Assembly (NCBI GenBank): GCA_002189035.1
Contig: NEEC01000002.1
Span: 3,286,001-3,350,000, forward strand
Direction of reading: 5' to 3'
Length of the DNA: 64,000 nt
Source of the DNA: Utricularia gibba
Lineage: Eukaryota; Streptophyta; Magnoliopsida; Lamiales; Lentibulariaceae
Under the pieces are notes generated by a model that did no database searches, was not told the origin of the DNA, and saw only the letters and a program-made list of their open reading frames with translations. The translations under genes were made by a program, and so were the position numbers. This document shows, one piece after another, positions 1 through 12,843 of this stretch; positions within the stretch are counted from its first letter, which is position 1; each line of letters opens with the position of its first letter.

Positions 1-46
1 TTTGATGCAGAACTGCTGCAGGGCCATCACCTCCAGCCCCCTCCAT
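1..46 (-). CDS. N-terminus of an unidentified protein; the gene runs off the left edge
   Basis: On the minus strand an ATG at 46-44 opens a frame starting MEGAGGDGPAAVLHQ that leaves the window after 15 codons. A 5' UTR intron is likely: a CAG|GTATTC donor ends a non-coding exon at 488, and a GAAGCAG acceptor at 88-87 precedes the ATG exon. A transcript leader with an intron just before the start is common in plants. The short Gly/Ala-rich N-terminus does not identify a family, so no function is proposed. Confidence that it is a real gene start comes from the splice signals and the GC-richer bases around the ATG. Confidence 0.45.
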   Translation of the reverse strand, partial: MEGAGGDGPAAVLHQ

Positions 47-487
47 TATGAATTTGGTAGAGAACAGCAATAAACTTATAATAAATCTGCTTCCACAGTC
101 AAGACAGACAGCAAGTAAACAGCAATTTCATCAATCAAATTGTAAACCAGCGCAGTGCACATGAAGTAAAAACGGCAAAAAGCGGTTGTAATGAAACACA
201 GAAATGACGAAGAAACACGAAGCCCTAGGAAATCAATCTTCACCACTAAAGTCACAACGAATAAATCTGCATATAAGCACCCCTAATTACCCAGAATACC
301 ACAGTTCTACATACACACGCATACAGAGGAAAGAAAAAATGGTAAAAAGAAAAAAAAAATTAACGAGGACAAAACTAGATCCAGAAATAGCAATTCCTCC
401 ACATGAATCAAATCTGACCAGCGTACATATCAACGAAACCAAATTCTGATTAAGCAACAAGCTTGAAGATGATCGCAAGAAGAATAC

Positions 488-640
488 CTGAAGAGATCGA
501 TTCACCCTTGGTTGACGAGAAACAGAGTTGAGAGGGGAACGCTGCTCAATAGAGGAGTTGTGAGGTGAAATATCAAGATGACCGACGAGAACACGTCAGC
601 CCAGGAAAGGACACCCTTCATCTCCAAACGACGTCGTACC
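488..640 (-). promoter_or_regulatory. 5' UTR exon and proximal promoter of the left-edge gene
   Basis: This stretch is richer in GC than the AT-rich DNA beyond it and ends (minus strand) in a clean CAG|GTATTC splice donor at 488/487. It probably holds the transcription start of the left-edge gene. No TATA box was identified. Confidence 0.35.
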
Positions 641-2852
641 AAAGGGTCAAATCGTCATTTCCTTTCCAACTCCAAATACATTTCGAAAACTAAACTAGTA
701 TTTCGGAAACTTTCTCTTTTTTTCTATTTTTAAAATACCAAAAGTAATTTTGTTACTCAACAATGTCGATTTCTATTTCTATTTATTCTTAATCACATGT
801 AATAAACAGTAAAATAAAAAAGTAATTGGAATTCAATTTCTCTTTTTACTTCAATTTCTTGAATAAAATCTCAAAAAAATTCTAACAACAAAATAATTCA
901 CTCTCATATTCATTCTCTCCTATCTTCTTGAATAGTTTAAAGGATAGAGGGAATTCTGGGAGAATTAGATGAGCGAGGATAAAAATGATTTCACCAACCT
1001 TTTTCATTCATCAAGATACAATGACGTTAATAGATTTGAATACAGCATGCTTGTTTTGTTTATTAATTCATTAAAGTTATTCTATTTAATTTTGAATATG
1101 CTAATCGTTAGTTATTCTATAGTAAAATCAGAATTTCAAATTTTGTGATTAACTTCAGAAATTATTGAATTTCTTTAATATTTATTTTAAATATCAAATA
1201 AGAGATTAATTAGAAAAATTATACTATTTATTTTTATTTATTTTAAAAATAAATTTATATCATAATATTAAATTATATAATAAGTTAATGTATTAAAATT
1301 TACAATATATCTTCTATTTTATTAAAATTTTATACTATATTTTTATTATCCTACAAAAAATTTTACAATCTCAAATTGATTCTATTTAAATAATATTAAA
1401 ACTGATTTTTTTCTATATAATCTGAAATACAACTCCAAATTACAGAACATGCCCAACTTCATCAACGAGTGCAAGAAAGAAGATGGAGCAAAATTCTATA
1501 ATGCCTTGGATAAAGTATCAATTTTTGCATGAATAAATTCTTAGATCTTTCTGATTATATGTATGTCAAATTTTTTTGATTTTGGTTATCTCTTGCATGA
1601 ATTATGAAAAGTTTTTGATGAATAATCTTCTTTTCTTTCTTCTTTATAAGAGTTGAAATTTAGAATATCCATATATATTTCATTCTTATCTTAAATAAAT
1701 ATATTAAAGTTAACTATAATGAATTTAGAAACCAAAAGGGTGCTCATGAATGTGATTTTCTCTCAAGTTATCAATCTTGAAAGATATCGAATGACTTTTG
1801 GCATTAGGATAAATTGGAATTTTTTTTTACTTATTATAGTTTTAGAAGTTTATTATTTACTAACATTTAACTTCTGAATTTAAATAAAAAATCATAATTA
1901 AATTCTTTTATCATATGCGTTCAAAAAATCTTTATTCTATTGTATAATATTTTTACTTTTTTTATTATTTTAACTCGTTTGAATTTTTGATTATTTATAA
2001 TAGTTTGATGATGATTAGGTTGAAATCATAAATCTTTGATAATATTGAATTTCTAATTAGTTCGTATTAATTATTTAAATAATATTTATATTTACATTGT
2101 ACATTAATAATTTTATAAAAACATTTTGAAAAAGCATTAGGCTCGTGAGCCAAATAAGGTTAACCTGGTCCAATTAATAATTGACTTAGAATTAAGATAA
2201 TTAAAGCTCATAAGATCGAGTTTCACTGCGATCTTCAACACTTGGATACAATAATTCCAAGGAGATGTTCAACCACTAACACTCAACTCTAAATTCTTTA
2301 AATTGAAAGAACATTTGGTGTTTGAAAAAAAAAAAGTTCCCACATTGTGAATAATATGCCATGTAATTTGAACTTTTACTATCAAATACCTTTATAATTT
2401 TCTATAAATAATATTTACAATCTCTTTTTATTCTTATCAATTATTTTTATTTCTATAAAATATTTTTGAAAAAATAAAAATAGACTTTAAAAATTTTTCA
2501 GAACATTGATTTACATTTCTAATTCCATTTTATAACTTACTTCTACTTCTACTTTTAGAGAAATAAAAATTCATTGTAAAATGTTTCAAGAACAATTGTT
2601 AAAGCCATTTTCCTTTCTTCATTTTTCTATTTCTGTGTTGACCCTTGACCTTGAATCAGAGTCATGACATCGCATCCATGGCGAAGAACTCTACTTGGGC
2701 ACTTTGGTGGAACGAATTGACATTGAGGCACCTAATTCAAGGTAACCAGAATCGAGAAATCTATACGTGCTTAATGTTCGACGATGACATGCAGAGGGGA
2801 CCAATTTCAGGGGAAAAAATAGGCGCAGAAGTCCCAGCGGATTCTCTAGTCC
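641..2852. other. AT-rich intergenic DNA, no gene seen
   Basis: Long A/T-rich stretches with stops in all frames. The part near 2645-2850 is more balanced in base composition and is probably the 3' UTR and downstream flank of RPT4. No transposon coding remnant was recognised here. Confidence 0.6.
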
Positions 2853-5356
2853 TCAGTCTTTCCCAAAATCAGCGCTGTAGTGAGCACTTGATTCCAGCTT
2901 CTTGGCTTCGTTCAGCTTCCGGACAGCCTGAGGAATGTATTCAAATACTTGAGGTGGGGGAGTAACGGGAGCATCAAACTGCCCTTCCAAGAATCAAATT
3001 TTACCTTCATGAAATCTTCATGGATGACATAATCCCGCTCCGCCCTGATTGCAGACATTCCAGCCTCGGTACAGATGTTTCGAAGGTCAGCCCCATTGAA
3101 GCCCTGAATATTTTTACCCGTGCTGAGGTTAGTACATTGCGAAAGGGATGAGAGTGCGTAACGCATTGTTTTATTTAGCTTACTTCAGCCAGTTTAACCA
3201 CAGCTTCATAATCTATATCACCGTGTTTGGCGATTCCAGCAGCATGTATCTTCAAGATTTCCATTCTGGACTGTTCGTTGGGCAACGGAATTTCTATTTT
3301 CCGGTCTAAACGTCCAGGACGAAGAAGAGCTGGGTCCAGGACATCGGGTCGGTTTGTTGCCATTATCATTTTAACCTGTAAAGTAACAGTTGGGGTTGTG
3401 GCAGATCATCCCTATGAAGTCGAAAACATTCTGACCGAGCAGGAAATGTTTACCTTCCCGAGCTGGTCGAAGCCATCAAGCTGGTTGAGTAGCTCCATGA
3501 GGGTCCTCTGAATCTCGCGGTCAGCACTGGTTCCCTCACTAAAGCGGCGGCCACCGATGGCGTCAATCTCATCCATGAATATAATGCATGGCTTCAACAC
3601 AACATTAAACACTTGTAAACCCAGTCTAACTAACACCAAAATTTACGATGTACTTTCAGTAGATACCTGATGATCACGGGCATAGCCAAACATTTCTCTA
3701 ATCAACCTTGCGCTCTCGCCTATGTACTTGTCAATGATGGCACTTGATACAACCTGGAACAGAAATTGTGGGGATCCCATCAGCATACAGTGATTAATAC
3801 ATACAATGAGGAGGACACAGGTTTCCAGCACCTTCAAGAAACTAGCATCTATATTACTAGCAATAGCTCTTGCCAGCAATGTCTTTCCAGTCCCGGGAGG
3901 TCCATATAGGAGTACACCCTAGGATATAAGAGGCAATAATGACCCATTAACGAAGATAGTGTGCAAAAAATGGGAGGACACCGAGCAGTTCCAGGGGACA
4001 AAACCAACCTTAGGAGGCTTAATACCAACCCTGAGGAAGAGCTCAGGATTCATTAGAGGTAATTCTATAGATTCTCTCAGTTCTCTGATTTGATCCGACA
4101 AGCCACCCACAGCAGAGTAACTAACATTTCCTGGATCTTCATGAAGCATATTGTAAACAAGTGGATCTACCTGCAGCATGCAACAAAAGTAGAGAATTTG
4201 AGGTCCGAAAAATTCAGTAGAATGGCACTCATGCTATTTGGCAGTAACTCTTAGAAAATGCTGCACCTCACGAGGAAGAGCTCGCATGATGGTAAGAGTT
4301 GTCATGTCAAGAACTACCCTAGTGCCTGCTGTAAGTTTATCTTTATCAACTTTATTGCGGCAACCAACCACATATCTTGGGCCACTGCTTGCTTTTACGA
4401 TCACTGAAATAAGATAAAAAAAAATCCGCACGGAATTTAAAAGGGCCTGATATGGAATCTAAGAAATAAGTTGAATCAGAGGTACCAAATCTCAAAAATC
4501 CAAAAATTCTCCAAGAGTACGATTTTCTTTTTTTTTTGACAAAGAAATTTGCATATAACGATAAGGAAGCTAGTAGTTAACATGAAACCAAAACATTCAG
4601 AATGACATTTCCCAAATCAAAACATCGTCTTACAGCGTTCACTATCAAGAGGCCTGAGAACTTCGCCTATGATCTGCCCAACACTCTGAAGCGACTTTAA
4701 ATCGTCTTCAGTTTTAGCATACTCCTTCTTTTGAGCTCTTAACTCCTCCCTGACTATATAGTAAAAGACACTCACGCAAAAGCCGATTACAGGAAACAAC
4801 AATTCATTCACATAAGTGAAATACAGCAGAAAAGTGAAAAAGTGTTGTAGTACAAACATTCCCCGGAAAACAGAAACTTGATCCGTAAGTAAAAATCATG
4901 CAAACTACATTGGAGAAAAGCTGGAAAACATGTAGCAACAATTAAAATAACTTAGCTTTCTTGGATCGCAAATTGAACACCGACCAGCGAAATAGCATAG
5001 CTACTCATTTTCATCAATAACATATCAGCAGCCCCAAATTCAATTTCAAAAGCAACTCTGAAGCAAAGGTAGCCATAATACATTCCAATCCAAATCACCA
5101 AAAACTAGAGAGGCGATATACCATAAGAAAAAAGAAACTTAATTTACCGATCGCGTGAAAGAAAGCAACTTTGAAAAACCCATAACACTTCACACGACGG
5201 TTGCTAAAAAACTAAACGATACGGAAGTACAAAAATAGGGTTCGAAGAGGCGATACTCGATCGGACGCGACTTTGGGTTTCCTTATGGGCAAGAAGCTTA
5301 TTCCGGTACTCTGAAATCGCCGCCAGGCGTCGTCCGTCCACATTGTCGCCAGCCAT
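2853..5356 (-). CDS. RPT4: 26S proteasome regulatory particle AAA-ATPase subunit RPT4 (S10B)
   Basis: One of the six AAA-ATPases at the base of the 19S regulatory particle, which unfolds ubiquitylated proteins and feeds them to the 20S core. Ten exons (minus): 5356-5257, 4753-4634, 4403-4267, 4170-4009, 3918-3832, 3753-3667, 3591-3454, 3375-3184, 3103-3005, 2927-2853. All junctions are GT-AG and in phase, giving 398 aa; plant RPT4 is about 399. Visible motifs: N-terminal coiled-coil region, [20 protein letters not shown], Walker A GPPGTGKT (exon 5), Walker B IIFMDEID (exon 7), the second region of homology with [17 protein letters not shown] (exon 8), and the C-terminal SADFGKD. The chosen Met (MAGDNVDG) matches where family members begin; an in-frame Met 32 codons upstream (5452) would give a Pro-rich extension and is less likely. 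Confidence 0.95.
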
Positions 5357-5560
5357 CGGAAATTCCTCAAGCTTCCTCGGTGGCCCGACCCCAACTTCAC
5401 TCAATTCCAACGGAAAAGGCAAAGGTATTTGACCCGACCCGGATTGCTGCACAAGAAAGAATGAGAATACGACACGACGGATGCGGGCCAGGCCGGGATG
5501 GTAATGGGCCGGACCATAAATTTTAAATGAATAATCAATTCCCGTTCAAAATCACTTGTC
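5357..5560 (-). promoter_or_regulatory. RPT4 promoter / 5' leader with a site II motif
   Basis: GC-richer than its surroundings. It holds a TGGGCC (5505-5510) and a neighbouring GGGCC, the site II class of element bound by TCP factors in plant housekeeping promoters. The assignment is by motif and position only. Confidence 0.4.
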
Positions 5561-6149
5561 GGACAATTATACCGTAATCTTTCTTAGTATAGGATGATAT
5601 ACTTCTTACTTATTTGATAGATAATTGTATCCATATTTTTCTAAGTTATATGGTATATTTTTAAACCCATCATCTAGATAGGTTTAGAAATAACCATATG
5701 CGTATAAATATTTTTTTGACAATTATATCCTTTTATATATAAAAATATATATATAATGTACTTGTTTCTTTCAAATGGATTTTTTGGATTCCTTAGCTCA
5801 TTGAAAATTGATTGAATTTCCACAAATCTTGAGCAGATAATAATTCTTTTTAAATTTCATAATGATGATTTCTACTATACTCTTTTTATTTTTGTTTTTA
5901 GTTGTTCAATATGGGAAAGAAGATTTTAAAAACTATGATTTTGAGGGATTTTCATATGATTTTGGTAATGTAGAACTTGTGTATTCTAATTTTTAAGTTT
6001 TTGTTGTGTTTAGGGTTCTCAATTTTTTATTACTTGAAGCATTCTAATGGTATTCAACATTTTATCAATTATGGATAATAATATTGTACACACGACAATA
6101 ATTTTGATTGTATGCCAAATAATTGCTTGGAATTTGATGTTTATGAAGT
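5561..6149. other. AT-rich intergenic DNA
   Basis: No coding feature or clear repeat identified; probably degraded transposon sequence. Confidence 0.5.
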
Positions 6150-6500
6150 ATATTGGTCAATAATATTTGGGGGAAATTGATGAAAGTGATAAAAGTAGTG
6201 AAATCAACCAACAATGGAAAAAATAATCAAATGTTAAGAAAATTCCTATACAAATTGATACTTTTAATAGAATTGTGTCTGATATTAACAGCAAACATTA
6301 AAAAGTTTGAAAATGAATTAAGATACATTTTGCATGATTGTACATTATATGATTTAATTCAATCAAGATATGTGAGAGTGCAAGAAAAAGTGGCAATATT
6401 TTTAGGAACACTTGCTCATCATACAAAAATGGAATTATTAAAGGTCAACATACAAAAGCAAGTGTTGCGTATCATGTTAAGTGTCATTTTCTAATTATTT
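6150..6500 (+). mobile_element. PIF/Harbinger transposase fragment (decayed)
   Basis: An open stretch of about 113 codons ends in a segment like the N-terminal helical part of plant Harbinger nucleases: SRYVRVQEKVAIFLGTLAHH followed by a degraded SETVSRHF-like region. The conserved core EKVAIFL..LAHH is typical of that family. The DDE catalytic domain does not follow, so this is a remnant. Confidence 0.6.
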
Positions 6501-7288
6501 ATTAATATTATTAGGTGTTAATCTAGTATTAAGTTGTCTAAATTAGTAGTCTTATTATTAAATATTTGATTTTTATTAAAAAAATTCTATTTTCCTATTT
6601 TGTATATATTTTTTGTCTTTTTTCGTATTCTTTGACCGAGACATGTCAGGAGACTATCATGGAATGTTGCAGAAGTATTACAGGTGGTCAAAGTCTGACT
6701 TTTGTGCTAACCTATTATAAATTATCACGAATTTGTATAAGAGGTTTAAAATATTGAAACATAAAATAAACTGCAAGTAATAGATTTTGATTAAGAGAAG
6801 TAGATCTTTGGAAAGAGATTTTATTTTCTTCTCATTCCAATCATTATAAGGTGCGTCTACTCATTGGATTTCAAATATATGATGTTTTTAATATTCACCA
6901 TATACTACTTTATCATTGAAAGGTAAATACTTTTACACCTAGAGAGGATGATGTAGGAGGGATTGGGCCAACTAAATCCAATTCCCTCGACAGCCCATTA
7001 CCTTAAATATTTTTACGTGAATTAGGGTAGGAGGGAGACTTATTTCAGACATGTCAACGAGTTGAGACGAGCTAAAATGGCTGGATTGTTATTTTTTTAT
7101 TTCCGTATTTTGCTTGAAGTTCCTTGTTCATTGTGACTTGTGAGACTATGACCTCTTGTTGATTTTCTATTCCTCGTTAGCTATGACTTATAAGACTATG
7201 ACTTCTTATTAATTTTCTATTTTTTATTCTAAGAACTAGAGGTTGTGACCGTTGAGATATCACCTTTTTAGAGTAATATTTGCTTTAG
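6501..7288. other. AT-rich DNA between two transposon remnants
   Basis: No gene seen. Three short direct repeats of a GTGACTTGTGAGACTATGAC-like unit lie at about 7130-7230, a minor local duplication. Confidence 0.4.
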
Positions 7289-10200
7289 TTACTTGTATTC
7301 TTGACTAGTTTTTGGATAATGAATTTTGGGGAGTTTGTGTAGAATTTCTTGCCATTGAACTACATCAAACAGGCTTATACCACTGATCAAAAACAATTTA
7401 TGCACATGTCTGGTTAGTGTTTCATTACTTGATTGTGTTTTTATTGTTTGTTCTAATCTTTCGCAAACGTATTGATGCATATAAAAAAATATAAATATGA
7501 ATGATTGAAATAAGTATACCTACACAAGTATAGTAATGGAAAAACGGCAAGCTCCATGCAGTATTGTGTTCATCCCTCGATTCGATTGGTTATCATAGTA
7601 TCAATCATTCGACATGAATGTGATATTGTTCAAGTTTTGGGTTTCATTTTGGACAAATATGTGAATGCACTTATGTTCTTCTCTTCGATTCTCTTTATAT
7701 AAATATTAAATTTCTCTTTGTACCCCATTAAAGCAGCTTTATTGAATAGGCTCTTCAAATTCTCAAACTTATAGTAATCAAAGAAACTAGAGCAAAGGTG
7801 GTGGAAAGAGTAACAGTGGCATCCACTATATTTCTCAATGAAAGCAAATACATGTTTTATAAAATTTTTTTAATTGACTCATGCCTATGTCAAATTAGGC
7901 ATATGGGTTAATCAAGAATGATGTGCTCTTATTTTATCCAAAAATCATAACCAAGATTTATTGGTATCTTCATCAACAATATCAAAAGCTATTGGAAGAA
8001 GGTTAATTATAGGTGATATAACCGGCCTTAAATGCAAGTATGTATGCATACATGGATTAAATGACCAAAACATATATTACATATTCACGCCGCCACTTTT
8101 GTGTTTTCAATTAATCACTATCTTAGGATACTGAATAACACCCTCATTGAAAAAAATCAGAAGTTTTTACAAAGATGTCATCCAAATGTCATAAATGAGC
8201 TCGAAAGTCTTATATAGCCCACACCATACACGATGATATGGGATTTTGTAACTACTAATGGTTTCAATAGTAGTATTATTGTCACAACCTTTATACCTAT
8301 ATTTGACTGCACAAATGGTTTCACTATCTTTGAAATTTATCTTGAATTAACGTTTTTGTGTCAAAAAAAACCAATAACAAGTCATCTACATGTGTGAGAG
8401 TTGGCATGTTTAGTAATTTTTCGCTTACTGATTCTTTTATAATAAGCAGCATAGATTCTTTATTTGTAATTGGTTTCTTTGTGATGTTTATATATTATGT
8501 ATGGTAAACAACGTTCACTATTAGTTATGTGTATGTGTAATAGATTCTTATATGTATTCTTTTTCAATAAAAAACCATTGTCCCTCTTAGAAAATATCAA
8601 TAAAGGGTGCTGAGAGTGGTTCATCTAAAATGTCGCTCTCTTCTATCAAAGTAGACATTGATATTTATTATGTATTTCTTATTATTCTTCTTTTTTGCCT
8701 CAAAATCTAAGTTTTCATGTTTTTTTTTAGGGAGAACATTCGCGCTAAAAACTTTGTAGTCATTATTATAATTTAGCATTGAATTACCGTTGATATTTGA
8801 AGCTAGACCGAAGTTATATTCCAACAAATTGTCCAGATTTTCTTGTAAAAAATCATTATATTTGTGCTCACTAAGCACCTTATTCATATATGGTATTTGA
8901 TAATAACCAAAATGTTCGGATTAATGCCCTAGATTATAAATATTACTTGAGCTTGCGGTGAATTGATGAGTATCAAATATGAAAATAAATCCATAGGAAC
9001 AGTGGTATGACTAGGTTTGTGTAGAAAAAATAAGTTTATTTGGAATGATAGTTATGTATAATGTATTTTGTTACTTATAGAGTCGGAATATTGCGTTGAA
9101 AGTTACAAATCATATAAAAATGAAGAAACTTCAATTACCTAATATAATTCGGATTGTAGATTATCTAGTGTAGCATCTATGTGAAATTGCATAATTCATT
9201 AAGGAGGTTTGTCATAAGAAATATAAGTTCTATAGTTGATTATATTGCTCTGCAAAAATACTATGTACATAACTAACTCAGAAGATATGATGTTGATAAA
9301 GCAAAAACTTGTACATTTCCTTGCAAAAAAAGAAGAATAGTGTATTGTGGATATAACTTTTTTGATGTTTCAGATGAATACAAAATATTTGACAAAATAG
9401 ATAATGAGAAGATTATTAGTGCATTAACGAAATGTGTAAGTACTAATGGTGTGGCTATTTTTACCGAATACTTTTTTTATGGATTACGTTTACCAATCTT
9501 GCCGTTTATCTTGTCAATCCTTCATTGTATTGATTGTTTTATCAGCTAAATTAACCCCAAAATAACTAGGGTATGTTCTTATTTTCCTTGAAATTTGCAA
9601 TAAACAAAACATCTCACTTGATCTTGATTTTTTTTCGCTATTACTGTGTGTATTTATACCAAAAAAGCCAATAGCTATACGCTTTGAGAAAGGCTTGGTA
9701 TTAAATTGATTGATGATTTAAGGAGTAGATATGAGGATTGGATGACATCCTTCATATAGATTGCATTATTATGTAATTATTGACTTGATTTTCCAAGAAT
9801 GATAGTAGGAAGAGATGGCATAAGTGAGCCAAAAGTTGAAATTTTTCTTTCAAAAATTAGAATTTATTTTGTTTTTTTATAAGCATCATAGTTATTTGTA
9901 AATAATTTTGATTTAATAAAAAAATTTTGGTGTCGTATGATGAGATACTAAATAGTGACAATAAGGTTATGGAAGATTAAGAGTAATAACTAGAAACCGT
10001 CAACATACAATATAGAGATATGTCAACGTCTTATTAATCAATGTTACCAGTTGAATGAATCAACAATGATTCCCCAATTGGAAGAAAATTGATTATGTTT
10101 GATTTAAATTAGATTTTTTGTGATCTATTATTATATAGCGTTATTTCCAGAGATATTTGTATTCACAATCTATACATAAAAATATATTAAAGAAGGTAAA

Positions 10201-11480
10201 AAAATTATTTTTTGATTTAACGGTTGCTCGATTATTTTTTACATTAATTAACTTTGATTCACTAGTTTAAATTATTTATCAAAATTAACTCATTATGTAT
10301 TTATTTTTTCATATGCAGTATATTTAAGACCTGTTGCTAGAACATTCATAATTTGATCTTTTGAACACTTTGATATTGCAATTCAATCATCATGTGTAGA
10401 GTATAATGTAATGTATATACTATTAATATATTTAAAAACTTACATTACTTGGATTAATTATTTTTTAGAGCTCAATTAACATGAATACTTTAATAGATCT
10501 TCGGATATAGTAGATGAATTCAATGGATATTTGAGTAAGATGCGCGTCTTATGTCACTCCAATTTATGTAAAAATTATTGACATGCTATTCAAGAATATT
10601 TATGAATGTATAAGTTAATTGAGGTTATATCATTAAAAAAATAAAAAATTAAAACAATATAATAAAATCCAAATTCTAATAAATTTTGTAGTCTAATACC
10701 TAAATAATGTCTATATATATTGGAAAGTTTATTATATATTTGAATGTAATCTATAAATAAATATTGTTTATATTTATTTGAGAATTATTATTTTATTATA
10801 TATATTTTAATTAAAATTTTATTTTATTTTATATAAATTTTATTGTATATATTTTTTATTTCATGGGAGATAAAAAAAAACTCCAATACTACTTGAAAAA
10901 AATCATAGGTAACACAAATTTAAAATAAAAAAAAAGTATTTGATCCAAATAATACTGATTTAAGATAAATAAAAGGGGGACTCGATCCATATAATACTTT
11001 AGGATCTGATGATATAAATTACATATTTAAAATAAAAAATAGATATTCAATTCAAATAACATTTTAGGATTGGATGATGAATAATATAAATTTAAAATAA
11101 AAAAGTACTTAATCTAAATAAAACATTTGGATCAAGTGATTCATAATATAAATTTTAAATAAAAACATATCCTCACAAAAAAATATACTAAATGCAAATA
11201 ACATCTAATGTTCAAATAGCTTTCTTATGATAATATTTTTATATTCATTATTTCAATAAAAATGGTTCAAAAAAGTAAATTTCAATAATAAATAAAAATG
11301 AATATATATTTTTCAGAATTATATTTAATTAAGATTTATCAATGTTTAATAAAGGGATTTATTTTTGATAAATTAAAGTATTAAATAATATATTTAAACC
11401 TTGTTAAAAATATTAACTCAAGTATTTTTAAATTTAATGATATTTCTAATTCTTTACTTATTTTAAATTTATTTTTAGTA
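7289..11480 (-). mobile_element. MULE copy A: decayed Mutator-like element, transposase read leftwards
   Basis: On the minus strand, fragments in three frames reproduce a MURA-type transposase in order: NDFLQENLDNLLEY (about 8850), the N-terminal KPITNKES block (8480), FELIYDIWMTSL (8200), FWSFNPCMHTYLHLRP (8060), AFDIVDEDTNKSWLWFL (7960), then a block with LKSLFNKAALMGYKEKFNIY (7730) and TNRIEG (7590). Stops and frameshifts throughout make it non-coding today. The 5' part (9.1-11.48 kb) is non-coding and carries a tandem array. The array and the region next to it match, inverted, the corresponding part of copy B at 16.64-17.34 kb. Copy A stops where unique DNA begins near 11510, so its long 5' TIR is missing. 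No 3' TIR was found. Confidence 0.8.
10930..11200 (-). repeat. Subterminal tandem array of MULE copy A (~65-bp units)
   Basis: Four to five degenerate units built around TTTAAAATAAAAA..TACTTAATCTAAATAA..GGATCAAGTGAT. Read on the minus strand these are the same units as those at 16.94-17.34 kb, including one longer ~80-bp interval at the same end of the array. Confidence 0.65.
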
Positions 11481-11509
11481 AGTACTAATTATAAATTAAT
11501 TTATTATAA

Positions 11510-12843
11510 TTAATACAAAACAACTCTATTATTTACAAGGGGCCAGTATACGTCATTTGATGGAGACGTAGTCAAAATGAAAGGCCATATGGGCGAAGTC
11601 TCCTGGGCTTGATCTTGGCGTCCATTTGGACTAGACAAGCGTAGTCTGGCAAACACGACTGGTCCCCAAACTTGGGCCGACCCAAATTTTCCTCGTCCAC
11701 GTTTCAAAACCTGGCATCAACAAACTAGACGACGCAGCAGCTTCTGCGTGTATCCATGTCATACTCATAAGCGCCTGCAGCAAACAAGGAATGCATCCTT
11801 AAAACTCAACTGTGTTGCAGGGTTCTTGTATGCGAGTAGGAGACTTCAGAATCGGGTTTATGTGTAGCATTGGACAATGCAGTAGAAAAGGAAAAAAGAT
11901 CACTTGATTCAATATGCTTCCCTAAGATTTATGGGTCACCCGTAACCATGTCAGTTTCTATAGAACTGGTTTCCATTCTTGAATTCTTCCATGTTTGAGG
12001 CCATTTTCTGTGATGGGATTGGGATTTGGGAATGTGATAAATCACAATCTACAATTTTACTGCTGTTTCTTCTAATCATTAATGGAATTCTTGATAATTC
12101 ACAGGCAAAGGCAGTTAGTAAAGCTATTCCCAAAGAGGATCTAGAGTTTTATATGAATGTGAAAAGATCAAACCATGTCCATCACCCAGATTCGGAAAGC
12201 GAATTTCATGGTATTTTTCACACCTCCACGCCGTCCGTCTGTCGAGATATATGAAACACCAATCCCAGTCAGTCATTTGGCAAAATTTTGATGCATTAGG
12301 AGGTACTGAAGAGGCCTGTTGGCCAACCATAAAGAAAGGAATCACCGTTCTGTGAGTGAGTGAGCCGTTGCTTCAAACTTTTTTTAAGTCCCTTTTGCCG
12401 ACCAATTTAGTCTCTCCCTTTGAAGCTTGTTTGATATATGCTATAGATCATTACCTTTGCGGTCGAAGTTCCCGCGGATCTTCCAATAAGGTGTAGCCCC
12501 TCTGTCTTTGTTAATGCCCTGTTGATTAAACCTCCACCTTTTTCATCGCATTCTTCTTCTTCGGGATGTTTTCCCATTTGGGTTCTTGGGCATTTTTTTT
12601 GAATGATTCGAAGTCAATGATAGCTTCTTTTATTTTGGTTTGTTTGTTACTGTCATGTAGGCAATGCTTAATTTCCTATTGATTATACATTAGTTGATCG
12701 TGATTCTTGATTCGGTCGGCTTATTGATTTGTTTGGTTATGAATTTCTTGTAAGGTTTTGCTTCGTACTTGCTATGTGTTTCTGGGAATGGTTTTCAACA
12801 AAATATCCAATTTGATTACTTCTGTAGATTTTGTGTAGTCACG
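11510..12843 (+). promoter_or_regulatory. Promoter and 5' UTR region of the PHD-homeodomain gene
   Basis: Base composition changes sharply at 11510 from AT-rich transposon DNA to unique sequence of higher GC. A pyrimidine-rich stretch at 12520-12560 and a GT..TTCTGTAG acceptor-like site ending at 12830, just before the start codon, suggest a leader with a 5' UTR intron. Several open frames here (for example 11979-12254 plus) have no recognisable protein and lie in what reads as leader sequence. Confidence 0.45.

Noticed and set aside
6930-7130. Possible CRISPR or tandem array in the left spacer
   Set aside because: No regular repeat-spacer pattern; the genome is a plant's.
11510-11707. Minus-strand 65-codon frame in GC-richer DNA
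   Set aside because: Low-evidence frame in the upstream region of PRHA; no start context, splice partners or family.
12769-12843. N-terminal extension of PRHA from the upstream ATG
   Set aside because: A likely 5' UTR splice acceptor (TTCTGTAG, ending 12830) falls between it and the family-like start.
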